Origin: a virus
Virus record (IMG/VR): IMGVR_UViG_3300002460_000104
Location: 1 to 35,023 of that record
DNA: 35,023 bases
Reading direction: 5' to 3' (one strand)
Shown: positions 24,071-31,717 of the stretch, in pieces
How positions within the stretch are numbered: the stretch's first letter is position 1
Layout: each line of letters opens with the position of its first letter
Translations under genes and position numbers: made by a program
The notes under the pieces: generated by a model
Seen by the model: only the letters and a program-made list of their open reading frames with translations
Databases searched by the model: none
What the model was told of the DNA's origin: nothing

Positions 24071-24475
24071 CTATCCTAATACATCCTCAAATGGGTTATT
24101 AATTCCTGTCTCAGAGCCAAATATTAAGCTTCTGCGGCCTCGCTGCCTGCGCTTATTAGTGGTTTCTGATGTGGCACTGTTAAGGGCTTCCTGGCCTCTC
24201 TGTTTGGCTATAATCTCGTCTTGGAGTGCCTTTTCTTCAGCGTCTGCCTTGGTCTTTTGTTTGGCTACTTCTTCACCCTGTATGCGCATCTGCTCAGCTG
24301 CAATAGACTTCTGGCGGTTGACTTCTTTCTTTTGCATGGCCGCACCATGTACACCGTAGGCGGCTGCACCTACGGTTGCTAGTCCTGCACCTACGCCAGC
24401 GACCGAACCTATAGTTGCAGCAGTTCCTGCTGAAGCTCCTAGTGCCATTGCTACCGGTACAACTACCTGTCCCAT
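24071..24475 (-). CDS. virion-operon protein with Gly/Ala hydrophobic N-terminus
   Basis: 134 residues: two hydrophobic Ala/Gly-rich stretches (VVPVAMALGASAGTAATIGS and VAGVGAGLATVGAAAYG, about 4-43), a charged coiled coil (47-93) and a C-terminal RRQRGRRSLIFG motif that also occurs in the next protein. The layout resembles small phage head or internal proteins. Shares one base with its upstream neighbour. Confidence 0.55.
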   Translation of the reverse strand: MGQVVVPVAMALGASAGTAATIGSVAGVGAGLATVGAAAYGVHGAAMQKKEVNRQKSIAAEQMRIQGEEVAKQKTKADAEEKALQDEIIAKQRGQEALNSATSETTNKRRQRGRRSLIFGSETGINNPFEDVLG

Positions 24476-24891
24476 TATCCTAACGTCTCCCTGGTTGGGT
24501 TAACACCTGAACCTAAACTAGTGCTGGATACCAGACTCCTACGCCCACGCGCCCTCTGTTTTCTGGGATTTGCAAGGGTTGACCTTTCCCGCGCAGCTAT
24601 GTCTGCAGCAGATTCATCTCCTTGGATAGCTTTAGTCCTTTTTTCAGATTCTGTTGGTGCTGTCGATGTTGGCTTATTCTTTTCCGCTAAAAATGCGTCA
24701 ACTGTATTCTCGGCTACTGCCCTGGCATTATTCTCAAACTGCGCTTCTTCTTCTGCGTTTCTTGTCCTACCTACGTAATATTTCTCATTCGCCGCTTTAT
24801 AATCATCATATGTTTTTTTATAAAGGATATCTTCCTCAGTTTGAGGTGCTGGTTGGGCCTGTTGCACTTCTGGTTGTTTACGGCTTCCCAT
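24475..24891 (-). CDS. hypothetical virion-operon protein, GRRSL motif
   Basis: 138 residues from ATG 24891; an in-frame GTG at 24903 would add four residues. Highly charged and probably disordered (Pro/Gln at 5-17; AEEEAQFENNARAVAENTVD), ending with PRKQRARGRRSLVSSTSLG, which closely resembles the tail of the downstream protein (RRQRGRRSLIFG). It overlaps the upstream gene by 14 bases. Function unknown. Confidence 0.55.
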   Translation of the reverse strand: MGSRKQPEVQQAQPAPQTEEDILYKKTYDDYKAANEKYYVGRTRNAEEEAQFENNARAVAENTVDAFLAEKNKPTSTAPTESEKRTKAIQGDESAADIAARERSTLANPRKQRARGRRSLVSSTSLGSGVNPTRETLG

Positions 24892-25297
24892 ATTCTTCTG
24901 CACCCAATTTTAATAATTGTTTATGGAGGCCGTGAGGGGTAAAGGATAACCCCCGCAAGCCAAGAGTGTACTTTGCAACGCTCACGCAAGAAACTATACC
25001 ACGGGGGATATATAGTTTCAAGCTATTATATTTGCACGTATATCGAAGTATAGAAGTCGCATCTGGTTTTAGGTAATCAACGGATTGCTGTATCGTGCAA
25101 GGCCATTCAGATAAGAGACATTCAGAAGGTGTTGGCGTTATTAATAAGGTTTGATTATTCGATAATTCAGTAAGTAGGTAAACGTGAGCATACTCTTTGC
25201 CAGTAAACCAGTGCCAGAACATACGCGCACCCCTATGTATATCAAATACAACATAGTAAGTGCGCGTAGTATCTTGGGAAATATACTTTATTTTCAT
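24878..25297 (-). CDS. possible cysteine-peptidase-like protein
   Basis: 139 residues. An N-terminal strand region TYYVVFDIHRGARMFWHWF, a YAHVYLL with His38, Cys60, a strand-rich middle, then VSCVSVAKYTLGLRGLSFTP (102-121) with Cys104 and TPHGLHKQLLKLG. The 'C-V-x-x-x-K-x-x-L-G-L...T-P' tail with an upstream His is like circularly permuted NlpC/P60-type cysteine enzymes found in phages, which could cleave cell wall. This assignment is tentative since the full triad is not certain. Confidence 0.45.
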   Translation of the reverse strand: MKIKYISQDTTRTYYVVFDIHRGARMFWHWFTGKEYAHVYLLTELSNNQTLLITPTPSECLLSEWPCTIQQSVDYLKPDATSILRYTCKYNSLKLYIPRGIVSCVSVAKYTLGLRGLSFTPHGLHKQLLKLGAEEYGKP

Positions 25298-26316
25298 TAA
25301 GCAGCAGAACTTAATGGTGTTGCCTCAGAGCCTCCGCTTTGTTTGATGTTACCTTCAAGCAACCAAGTATCGGTGGCTACGTCAGTCATTCTAATCCAAT
25401 CCCAAAGCTTACCGCCTGTTGAAGTTCCATTAAAAGTTATAGTGTCCTGCGTACCAGTAGCAATCCAACTATAAGTGCCTGCTGCATCTGTATCCGAACC
25501 CATAATAAAACCGTGGAAACCAGCATTAGCCGTGTCAGCAGTCACAATGGTTGAGGATGTAGCGGCTATAGCCTGGAGTACAGTATAGACATCGCCTGTA
25601 CCAGTTGCTTCAGGCAAGGTAATTGCCAGCGTAGCATCCAGCGTTGACACAATTCGGTTAGCGTGGGTGGCGGCAGTAAGAGAAAGGGTGTTCGTTCCAT
25701 TTGCAATGCTGACCAGCCGTGTTGAAACATCACAGGCATTGTTGATTTCAGCAGCCGTGGCTCCCACCGCAACACCTCCAATTTGGAATGTTCCGGCGGT
25801 ATTAAAGGTGCTGCCGGACTGTAAAGTCAATGTTGCACTGGATGGATATATAATTGTAGCCGTGGCCGGATAAGTATAATCACCAGAAGCATCAAGTACA
25901 ACCGCCTTCGAGGCCGCGCCAGTACCTAAGGTAGTAATGTCGTTATAATTCAATTCAGCCGCAGAAGCGGTCATCGCCACGTTAGCTATTTCAAAAGTTC
26001 CTGCAACATCTAAAGTGCTACCTGATTGTAACGTTAAATCACCGCCCGAAGGCATAACTATTGTTGCAGAAGCTGGAAACGTATAGTCACCGCTTGCGTC
26101 GAGTACCACAGCTTTGCTAGCTGCGCCCGTTCCAAGTGTTGTAATATCAAGGTAGTTTAATTCAGTCCCGGTTGCCGTTGTCATTGTAGCGCGCCGGTAA
26201 GCGGCCTTTGATTTATCGTAATAAACCATCCAGTCTTCCGTTGCCCTCTCGCCTGCCACTTCTACAGGTATGTCCAAAAGACTCATGTTTGTTAATGCGT
26301 AGGAATCATTTCCCAT
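25297..26316 (-). CDS. repetitive structural protein, tail-fibre-like
   Basis: 339 residues, Thr/Ala/Gly-rich, with two tandem copies of a segment of about 69 residues: copy 1 about 51-119 (ELNYLDITTLGTGAASKAVV..) and copy 2 about 120-188 (ELNYNDITTLGTGAASKAVV..), and a third partial copy beginning AEINNACD near 189. Each holds LDASGDYT(F/Y)P and LTLQSGST followed by AGTF.I, a beta-strand rhythm common in phage fibres. The C-terminal 110 residues form another domain. Preceded by its own promoter and a 20-base palindrome. Start overlaps no gene. Confidence 0.65.
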   Translation of the reverse strand: MGNDSYALTNMSLLDIPVEVAGERATEDWMVYYDKSKAAYRRATMTTATGTELNYLDITTLGTGAASKAVVLDASGDYTFPASATIVMPSGGDLTLQSGSTLDVAGTFEIANVAMTASAAELNYNDITTLGTGAASKAVVLDASGDYTYPATATIIYPSSATLTLQSGSTFNTAGTFQIGGVAVGATAAEINNACDVSTRLVSIANGTNTLSLTAATHANRIVSTLDATLAITLPEATGTGDVYTVLQAIAATSSTIVTADTANAGFHGFIMGSDTDAAGTYSWIATGTQDTITFNGTSTGGKLWDWIRMTDVATDTWLLEGNIKQSGGSEATPLSSAA

Positions 26317-26342
26317 GGTATTTCTCCGTGCTTAGTTGTTAA

Positions 26343-26362
26343 AATCATACAATTGTATGATT
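26343..26362. promoter_or_regulatory. perfect 20-base palindrome at late promoter
   Basis: AATCATACAATTGTATGATT is perfectly self-complementary. It lies from about +1 to +19 of the predicted minus-strand promoter in front of the fibre-like gene, so either a repressor operator or the first hairpin of the mRNA. A spurious perfect 20-base palindrome is very unlikely. Confidence 0.7.
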
Positions 26363-26367
26363 GTGGA

Positions 26368-26396
26368 AATATAGCACGGTTATGAAAATGGTGCAA
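26368..26396 (-). promoter_or_regulatory. promoter for fibre-like gene
   Basis: Read on the minus strand: TTGCAC (complement of 26391-26396), 17 bases, TATATT (complement of 26368-26373). Predicted start near 26361, at the edge of the 20-base palindrome. Confidence 0.55.
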
Positions 26397-26499
26397 GGAG
26401 GTATTATCGGGTAAATATTTCAGGCTTATTTTCTATGTGAGTCTTTCTAGTGCTGCATGAACTATCATATAGCTAGTGATTGCCTGTTTACTTCAAGTC

Positions 26500-26736
26500 T
26501 CATAAGTCAAACTCCCTGAAATTCCAGTTTTCGCCCTTTGGTTCCAAACCATCTTTTTGACGCTCATGTATAATACGTCTCTTAATAGCATCATCAACCG
26601 CCTGCCAAGCTTCGGTTATGCTTTTTTCATCGGCTGGTAGTTCCAGAAGCTCTTTTGCTACATATGTTGTCCCATTAATCTCAATTGTGTCCATAAGATA
26701 AATAATTCTATCTTCATGCAATCCTATAGTTTTCAT
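26500..26736 (-). CDS. hypothetical protein after terminase
   Basis: 78 residues, overlapping the terminase stop (ATGA). Sequence starts MKTIGLHEDRIIYLMDTIEI, with NGTTYVAKELLELPADEKSI and a charged C-terminus with W residues (EPKGENWNFREF). No ribosome site stands out, but the frame overlap and spacing suggest a true gene. An internal ATG (MDTIEI) is an alternative start. Between its stop and the fibre promoter (26397-26499) nothing is recognisable. Confidence 0.5.
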   Translation of the reverse strand: MKTIGLHEDRIIYLMDTIEINGTTYVAKELLELPADEKSITEAWQAVDDAIKRRIIHERQKDGLEPKGENWNFREFDL

Positions 26737-28031
26737 AGCTTAAACCCTGATTTCATTACAAAATGCCTTTGTGTTGTGGCAACCTTTTCACGGTATGACA
26801 CACACATATAACGTATACTATCAGCCCCATTACTCGACCAATCATGCAAAGGATGGTCACGGAACCTTTGTCCCTTCTCATCCCAGTCTTTACGGTATTG
26901 TTTTAACACATTAATCAGATGCTTACACTTAACAGCGTCAATCCATATCCTTGATAATAGACCTCTAACAGCGCCGATACCATCAATAACAGGTATGTTT
27001 GGCACTATCTCAAACTTAATACCCATCTTTTCCGCAGTTTCCAGGCGGCTCTTGCCTGTGCCCAGCTCTCTTGCCCTTATGTCATGAGGGGCATAATGCT
27101 TGTGATAGTTATATCCCTTTTGAACAAGCATAGCAGCGTAATGCGCTAATCCCTCTCCAGAGGCTTCGTAATAGTCTACAATGTGTATTTCCTTTCCTAC
27201 GGTCTGATAGAATGTAATAGCCATTGCATCATTAATACCTAAGTCCCACGATGTGTTTACCAATACGTTATCATCAACCGGAACGGAGCATATACGCTTA
27301 TCAGCAACCATCTTACGCATCATATCGGCATAGTATGCGCCATGTATTGAACCAGCGAAACTGCAATAGTATTCTTGCTGTATAATCTCCTCTGACTTAC
27401 CCTCCCTTCGTAATTCCTCAATTTGCTCTTTGCTTACAACGCAAGTATCATCAATAGTTTTTATATCCACGTACCAGTTGGGATTACCCTTGGCCATTTC
27501 AACTAGTTCGTAAAAATGATTTTCTCCACGTGGTGTGCCGTTGAATATCGCCCAGCCGCCATTTTCCAATAGCATAGGTTGTATATACTGCCATACCAGC
27601 GGGGATTGCAGGGACATTTCAGAGAATACTACGCCCCTTACGCCCGCGCCTACCAAGTTATTTACATTGTCTGAACCTACCACACGCCATATTGAGCCGT
27701 TGGTAAATTCAATTACCATCTCCTGATTGTTTACACGCTTGATTGATTCTTTGGGGATGAAGTCTAAATAACGCTTACCGTCTTTAGTTACGCCCTCCCA
27801 CATTGCTTTCTTGCCTTGTGAGTATGTAGGGAATACATGCCAGTATGCACCAATGTGTTCAAGACAAGCCCGTATCGTTATTGCGAGGTCAGTAATATCT
27901 TTACCACCACGCCTATGCCACACCTGAATTGCCCGCTTATATCCATAAACCTCAATAGCTTCAATGAAATCAAGCTGGTATCTGCGGGGCAGGTAATCCC
28001 TTGGCACGTAATTCTCTGGCAATATTGTCAA
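26733..28031 (-). CDS. terL: terminase large subunit
   Basis: 432 residues: ATPase/nuclease that packages DNA into the procapsid. ATPase domain: Walker A-like HRRGGKD (39-45), Walker B-like GVVFSEMS (133-140), motif III-like FNGTPRGENHFY (163-174). Nuclease domain: SWDLGINDAMAITF (261-274) with D263, and the final HDWSSNGADSIRY (396-408) with D404. Length and order are standard. It overlaps the small-subunit gene by 62 bases, an unusually long but common phage arrangement. Confidence 0.93.
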   Translation of the reverse strand: MTILPENYVPRDYLPRRYQLDFIEAIEVYGYKRAIQVWHRRGGKDITDLAITIRACLEHIGAYWHVFPTYSQGKKAMWEGVTKDGKRYLDFIPKESIKRVNNQEMVIEFTNGSIWRVVGSDNVNNLVGAGVRGVVFSEMSLQSPLVWQYIQPMLLENGGWAIFNGTPRGENHFYELVEMAKGNPNWYVDIKTIDDTCVVSKEQIEELRREGKSEEIIQQEYYCSFAGSIHGAYYADMMRKMVADKRICSVPVDDNVLVNTSWDLGINDAMAITFYQTVGKEIHIVDYYEASGEGLAHYAAMLVQKGYNYHKHYAPHDIRARELGTGKSRLETAEKMGIKFEIVPNIPVIDGIGAVRGLLSRIWIDAVKCKHLINVLKQYRKDWDEKGQRFRDHPLHDWSSNGADSIRYMCVSYREKVATTQRHFVMKSGFKL

Positions 28032-28344
28032 GTAATTCCCTATAGTTAGGTGCTACAAATACAAACGGCTGGCCGTCTTTATTGCCCACTGTTATAGCTG
28101 CTAATCTTGGGTGCATATAAGGCGCGGCATCCTTTGCAGAGCTTAACGCAAATTCTAATAAATTACCACGCTTTAATGGGTCTGATTCTATTAATGCTTT
28201 AGAATAGGCTTCACGCATGATATTATTCATGACCTCTAAAGGCGTAATGCCTTCAGCTAAAACCTTATCGCGTATAATCTTTGTGTTACTTTTGGAAACA
28301 CCCTTTTTGCGTCCTGACCCTTTTCTTGCTCCACCCTTTGCCAT
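27970..28344 (-). CDS. terS: terminase small subunit
   Basis: 124 residues starting MAKGGARKGSGRKKGVSKSN (AT-hook-like GRKKG), then TPLEVMNNIMREAYSKALIE and LLEFALSSAKDAAPYMHPRL. The pattern 'G-G-x-R-x-G-(S/A)-G-R-K-x-G...ITPLE...AAPYMHPRLAA' is typical of podovirus terminase small subunits. It recognises the phage DNA for packaging. No ribosome site closer than an AATT stretch. The 209-base gap upstream to 28554 has only short frames. Confidence 0.8.
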   Translation of the reverse strand: MAKGGARKGSGRKKGVSKSNTKIIRDKVLAEGITPLEVMNNIMREAYSKALIESDPLKRGNLLEFALSSAKDAAPYMHPRLAAITVGNKDGQPFVFVAPNYRELLDNIARELRAKGLPAPQIPA

Positions 28345-28553
28345 AATTGAAATCTATGATTGTTTTTTCAATGTGATTATACCTTTTGACTCCTTTCTGC
28401 TATTTCTACATTGCTCCTATCACGTTAATTTATTAACTAACTCTTATTTCTTTTTTAAACGCATCAGGGAAACGTCTTTTTGTTTTAGGCTTACCCAAGG
28501 GGTCAAAAATTACATTCCTTCGCTTACAGCATAGCTTAAAATGATTTTAAACT

Positions 28554-28868
28554 CTATTTTAAGTTTACTTTGAAACTCCGTTTTGGAAAATTAACTATGT
28601 TTTTATCCTTTCTAAAACTCTTCCTTAACAAATTAACCCCATCATCATTAAATTGCACCTCCACGCCGTTCATATTTTCGTAAAGTTTTTGTATCGTTAC
28701 TAACTGCATTTCTAACGTAAAATTATAATTCTGCGCGATTTTTATCATATCATCATAGTTACGGTAACGCAACAAGTTTTCCTTGTCGCGCATATCCATG
28801 TAATCCCTTAATCGCTTGTTTTCCTTTCTTATCTTAGAAAACAGTTTAAAAACTTTCAGTATCTTCAT
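28554..28868 (-). CDS. hypothetical basic helical protein
   Basis: 104 residues from ATG 28868 (AGGTGG upstream; an in-frame GTG at 28877 is less likely). Lys/Arg-rich, with a likely coiled coil over residues 3-75 (MKILKVFKLFSKIRKENKRL, then charged repeats). Overlaps the next upstream gene by 23 bases. Function unknown. Confidence 0.5.
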   Translation of the reverse strand: MKILKVFKLFSKIRKENKRLRDYMDMRDKENLLRYRNYDDMIKIAQNYNFTLEMQLVTIQKLYENMNGVEVQFNDDGVNLLRKSFRKDKNIVNFPKRSFKVNLK

Positions 28869-29148
28869 AATTTCCACCTGTAATTAAATGTTTATATTTA
28901 TCAATCAATTGCGCTGTATCATCAGTTATTTCCATTTTGGAAACAGGTTTATTCAATAGAACTTTTAAAACCTGAATTTCCTTTTCTTTGGAATCAATTA
29001 AATCTGCTGCATCATGACAGTAAGGGCAATGCTTACCAGCAGGTATATGATGAGTTGTATAATTTCCCTCATCTATGAATATTCTTTCAGTCTTAGGAAC
29101 CGCCCTAAGTAATTCTACTAAAGGCACTTGTGCCGCTCTCATTTCCAT
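28846..29148 (-). CDS. hypothetical protein with HCPYCH motif
   Basis: 100 residues. A metal-binding-like K-H-C-P-Y-C-H (residues 39-45) is followed by a charged coiled-coil helix DLIDSKEKEIQVLKVLLNK (49-67). Short proteins with one CxxC and flanking His could bind zinc. Located in the small minus-strand early cluster. Function unknown. Confidence 0.5.
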   Translation of the reverse strand: MEMRAAQVPLVELLRAVPKTERIFIDEGNYTTHHIPAGKHCPYCHDAADLIDSKEKEIQVLKVLLNKPVSKMEITDDTAQLIDKYKHLITGGNYEDTESF

Positions 29149-29223
29149 AAATCCCTCTTTGTTAAATTCGCCCTAGGAGCGTGTTAAATTGTGTTTAGGC
29201 TCCTTGCATCAAAATAAGCCGTG

Positions 29224-29595
29224 TTATTGCTCCTGCGTCAAGTTTGACGGCAAGGAATGCTCTTTAAATGCCCTTAATGGCCTCTTTGTTGCGAATATAA
29301 CCTGATTCTTAGATTCTCTAACTACATCAAAATCATTTATAGTTACCACTTGATAGCCTAATGTTTGTAATTTGTTTAATTCGTTTTCTGAAAACCACTT
29401 CTTTAAACCATCAAAACCTCCACGAACACCAACCCCTAAGTGCATACCTTTTTTATGATATGGTATAACATCTTTCGCTATGTCTGGAAATTCAGTCATG
29501 ATGCAAGGTAGGTTATGATTATATTCACACCATGTTTTAGTGAATCCAGGTTTAAATGGCCCCCTCCCATCCTTGTCTTGAACTCGCAATAGCAT
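29224..29595 (-). CDS. conserved phage protein of unknown function
   Basis: 123 residues starting MLLRVQDKDGRGPFKPGFTK, then W-C-E-Y-N-H and a C-terminal KLQTLGYQVVTINDFDVVRE. The 'L-x-R-x-Q-D-x-D-G-R-G-P-(F/W)-x-P-G-F' opening recurs in uncharacterised phage proteins. No catalytic residues are known. AGGAGA precedes the ATG at 29595. Confidence 0.6.
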   Translation of the reverse strand: MLLRVQDKDGRGPFKPGFTKTWCEYNHNLPCIMTEFPDIAKDVIPYHKKGMHLGVGVRGGFDGLKKWFSENELNKLQTLGYQVVTINDFDVVRESKNQVIFATKRPLRAFKEHSLPSNLTQEQ

Positions 29596-29635
29596 AGCAC
29601 TTCTCCTTTGGTTAATGTTGTGTGTTAAATTAGTG

Positions 29636-29818
29636 TCATGTTATACTATTTACAGGGAAAGGACTAAAATCTTGAGACATGAGAAGCCTGCATTGAATAT
29701 GCAAATAAGTATCCCAAAATTGAACCCCTTGCTCATTAGCCTGTAAATGCCAATATGTAGGAGCTTGCATACAAGCCCCGGTACAAGCGCACGCCATATT
29801 CTTACATGTCTTTTTCAC
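29636..29818 (-). CDS. small Cys-rich protein
   Basis: 60 residues starting at GTG 29818, supported by an excellent ribosome site (GGGGAGGAAGG). The start MKKTCKNMACACTGACMQAP has five cysteines in 12 residues, a metal-binding-like cluster. Function unknown. Confidence 0.6.
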   Translation of the reverse strand: MKKTCKNMACACTGACMQAPTYWHLQANEQGVQFWDTYLHIQCRLLMSQDFSPFPVNSIT

Positions 29819-29848
29819 ACCTTCCTCCCCTCTTTGAATTGTCTTAAG

Positions 29849-30160
29849 TTATCCCGCCAGCACAGGTAATGGCATCCAATGTGTAGGGTTTACCTCCATC
29901 CCTAATTTATAACCAAGGCAACTAGGTTTATAATCGTATTTATCTTTGGCGTGTATCATGGTTCTAACCTCGTTACCGTTAATGTCCGTTGATTTGCTAT
30001 AAGAATCTCCTTCCGCTCTGTCTGTATGCATCCACCACAAAAAGTTTCTTGTTTTCCCATCTATTTGATTGATGGTTATTATTCCTGCGTAAGGTATTCC
30101 ATCAATCAGGAATATAACTTTTGTATCTATCGGGCAGCTATCTATTGATTCCCATGTCAT
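29849..30160 (-). CDS. DUF551-like protein
   Basis: 103 residues. Starts MTWESIDSCPIDTKVIFLI and ends with the diagnostic PTHWMPLPVLAG; DUF551 proteins have 'W-x-S-I...P-x-D...' at the N-terminus and 'x-x-(T/S)-H-W-M-P-L-P' at the C-terminus. GGAGAC precedes the ATG. Widespread in phages and of unknown function. Confidence 0.8.
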   Translation of the reverse strand: MTWESIDSCPIDTKVIFLIDGIPYAGIITINQIDGKTRNFLWWMHTDRAEGDSYSKSTDINGNEVRTMIHAKDKYDYKPSCLGYKLGMEVNPTHWMPLPVLAG

Positions 30161-30203
30161 TGTCGTCTCCTTGGTGGGGGTTAAAATTATTACTTACTTG
30201 CGA

Positions 30204-30365
30204 TTATTTCTTGCGGGAAGATATTAGTTCCTTCCAGTAGGCTAGGAGCTTTTCAAACTCGTCTTTAAACACTCTCTTGCGAAACTCTACCCTCTCGGAT
30301 TCGTATCTCTTTATACTTTTCCGAACATAGGGAGGGGTTTTAAGTTCGTTATCTGGTTTTTTCAT
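30204..30365 (-). CDS. small basic protein
   Basis: 53 residues, start ATG 30365 overlapping the upstream stop (ATGA). Lys/Arg/Glu-rich and helical after a PP turn (MKKPDNELKTPPYVRKSIKR). The coupling is the main evidence. Function unknown. Confidence 0.55.
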   Translation of the reverse strand: MKKPDNELKTPPYVRKSIKRYESERVEFRKRVFKDEFEKLLAYWKELISSRKK

Positions 30366-30556
30366 TCAACTTCTCTCCAAACTTTTCCATAGTTAATTTT
30401 ATCTAATTCTGCTGTTAATCTGTCATTTTCTTTGTGTGCATCATCGAGTTCTGATAATAAGCGCGCAAGCTTATCAATTACTTCTTCTCTTGATTTCGCG
30501 TTTCTAAGTATATCAAAAGCCCGCGTTCTTAATCCACTTCCTCTTGAAGCTACCAT
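30362..30556 (-). CDS. small coiled-coil protein
   Basis: 64 residues from ATG 30556 (GGAG upstream; longer frame to 30580 is rejected because it overlaps the upstream gene and lacks a site). Sequence MVASRGSGLRTRAFDILRNA then a coiled coil SREEVIDKLARLLSELDDAH. It overlaps neighbours at both ends. Function unknown. Confidence 0.55.
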   Translation of the reverse strand: MVASRGSGLRTRAFDILRNAKSREEVIDKLARLLSELDDAHKENDRLTAELDKINYGKVWREVE

Positions 30557-30786
30557 TATTCTCCGTCTCCATTGGCACAAGTTGTGGGTACGCTGTCAGT
30601 TTCGTGGTAGTCTCCGCATATATTACAATCAACATCGTCATGTTTATAAGCATAAGATGCTAAAATAAGCATATCAGCTGCATTTTGCAGTATTCTTAAA
30701 TTATCTTCATTCAGCCCTTTCTCCTTTAAATACATAGCAGCTTCTTTAATGCTTAGAGCTAAATTGTTTAAATCGTATTTATTCAT
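30556..30786 (-). CDS. hypothetical protein with CNIC motif
   Basis: 76 residues with GGAGG site upstream; overlapped by four bases with the next upstream gene. Two helices (NNLALSIKEAAMYLKEKGLN.. and NLRILQNAADMLILASYAYK) followed by DCNICGDYHETD, a CxxC-containing tail and a third Cys. Possibly zinc binding. Function unknown. Confidence 0.55.
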   Translation of the reverse strand: MNKYDLNNLALSIKEAAMYLKEKGLNEDNLRILQNAADMLILASYAYKHDDVDCNICGDYHETDSVPTTCANGDGE

Positions 30787-30929
30787 TTTACCTCCTCCGC
30801 ATATATTTGCGTAATATCCAAGTCGCCGAAGAACGCAGCTTTTTGTAGGGCTAAAATTAACGAGCTAGACTTTACAAATCCGATAATTTTATTATTTTGA
30901 GACGCATCTCTAATTCTATATTCTTGCAT
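30783..30929 (-). CDS. small first gene of the minus early operon
   Basis: 48 residues from ATG 30929, AAGGA 8 bases upstream; an in-frame ATG at 30938 is too close to that site. Starts MQEYRIRDASQNNKIIGFVK; the second half is helical (ILALQKAAFFGDLDITQIYA). Stop overlaps the next ATG (ATGA). It is the closest gene to the promoter at 30961-30989, so it leads this operon. Confidence 0.6.
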   Translation of the reverse strand: MQEYRIRDASQNNKIIGFVKSSSLILALQKAAFFGDLDITQIYAEEVK

Positions 30930-30960
30930 AATCTTCATCCTTTTTTATTGTCCTACCCCC

Positions 30961-30989
30961 TTTATAATCAATACATTATATAATGTCAA
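30961..30989 (-). promoter_or_regulatory. promoter of minus-strand early operon
   Basis: On the minus strand, a perfect TTGACA (complement of 30984-30989), 17 bases, and TATAAA (complement of 30961-30966). It points to the 30929 gene. This is the strongest promoter match on the minus strand and likely drives 30929 through 28554 or beyond into the packaging genes. Confidence 0.75.
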
Positions 30990-31023
30990 CAACTATTTCT
31001 AATATCCCCCACCATAATAACCC

Positions 31024-31035
31024 CTGCATATGCAG
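31024..31035. promoter_or_regulatory. 12-base palindrome upstream of early promoter
   Basis: CTGCATATGCAG is a perfect palindrome 35 bases upstream of the early promoter's -35 box. It could be an activator or repressor site; no further support. Confidence 0.3.
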
Positions 31036-31300
31036 ATACGGTTCTGAGGCGCAACCTTTTTAAACAATGTTTATCGAGTGCAGTAAGATGCTAGCTTCCC
31101 CTGCGCTGGTATATCCCCTTTGCCAGCATGGTAATGTAATTATTTGCAGTACGTCAAACTCGTTTATGCCCTAGGGTGTTGCCCCATCGGGTGGCTCGGT
31201 GGTCTTGGTTTAGCCCATTGTCAAAGCAGTTTATACTCCGCGTTTGCTTAGGCGGTTAGGGGCAATATCTGATTTTGATTGTTTTATATAGCGAGGGTGC

Positions 31301-31390
31301 TATAATGGGGGTCAATATCTGTAACGGATTGCCTCTAACAAACGTTACACGCCCTGTTTGGAAACCCTTCCAGCAGGGCAATTTCTCTAT
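31301..31390 (+). ncRNA. candidate small RNA with two hairpins
   Basis: A perfect TATAAT (31301-31306) with only a poor -35 (ATTGTT, 17-base spacing) precedes two stem-loops: GTAACG/CGTTAC (31321-31326 and 31343-31348) and GCCCTG..TGGAA / TTCCA..CAGGGC (31351-31379), the latter followed by AATTTCTC, a weak T-rich end. No frame of length covers it. It could be a phage sRNA or a regulatory leader. Confidence 0.35.
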
Positions 31391-31573
31391 CACTTGTCAC
31401 GGCCATCGGCTCTCCAGCCTGTTCCGCAAATACAAGTTACCCCTCTAAATTAAATTAGTCAACCTGCTTTATCATTTGTCAATAAATACTCATAAAAGCG
31501 CATAAGCACTTCATATGCACATTAGAGGAGTAAAAACTAGCCGTCAATCTACAAACTGATACGCCTATGAAAA

Positions 31574-31665
31574 TCCAGAAATTACCCCTTTTTATTTTCT
31601 GGATTTGCCAATTTTATTTCTGGATTAAGGTGTTTTAATTTCTGGACATAAAGTTTATTTCCGGA
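31574..31665. repeat. TTTCYGGA iteron-like repeats
   Basis: Direct copies of TTTCTGGA start at 31596, 31617 and 31639, and TTTCCGGA starts at 31658; spacings are 21, 22 and 19 bases, near two helical turns. An inverted copy (TCCAGAAA) is at 31574-31581. Another direct copy (TTTCCGGA) is at 32019-32026. AT-rich surroundings are typical of iterons or tandem regulator sites. Confidence 0.5.
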
Positions 31666-31717
31666 GAAAAAAGCCTTGACAGACAGAGTTACGTGTAGTC
31701 GTACTTGACTTTTCCGC

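Noticed and set aside
28345-28553. Short minus-strand frames upstream of the terminase small subunit
   Set aside because: The frame ending FPDAFKKEIRVS has only TTG or no start with poor spacing from GAAGGA, so it was not called.
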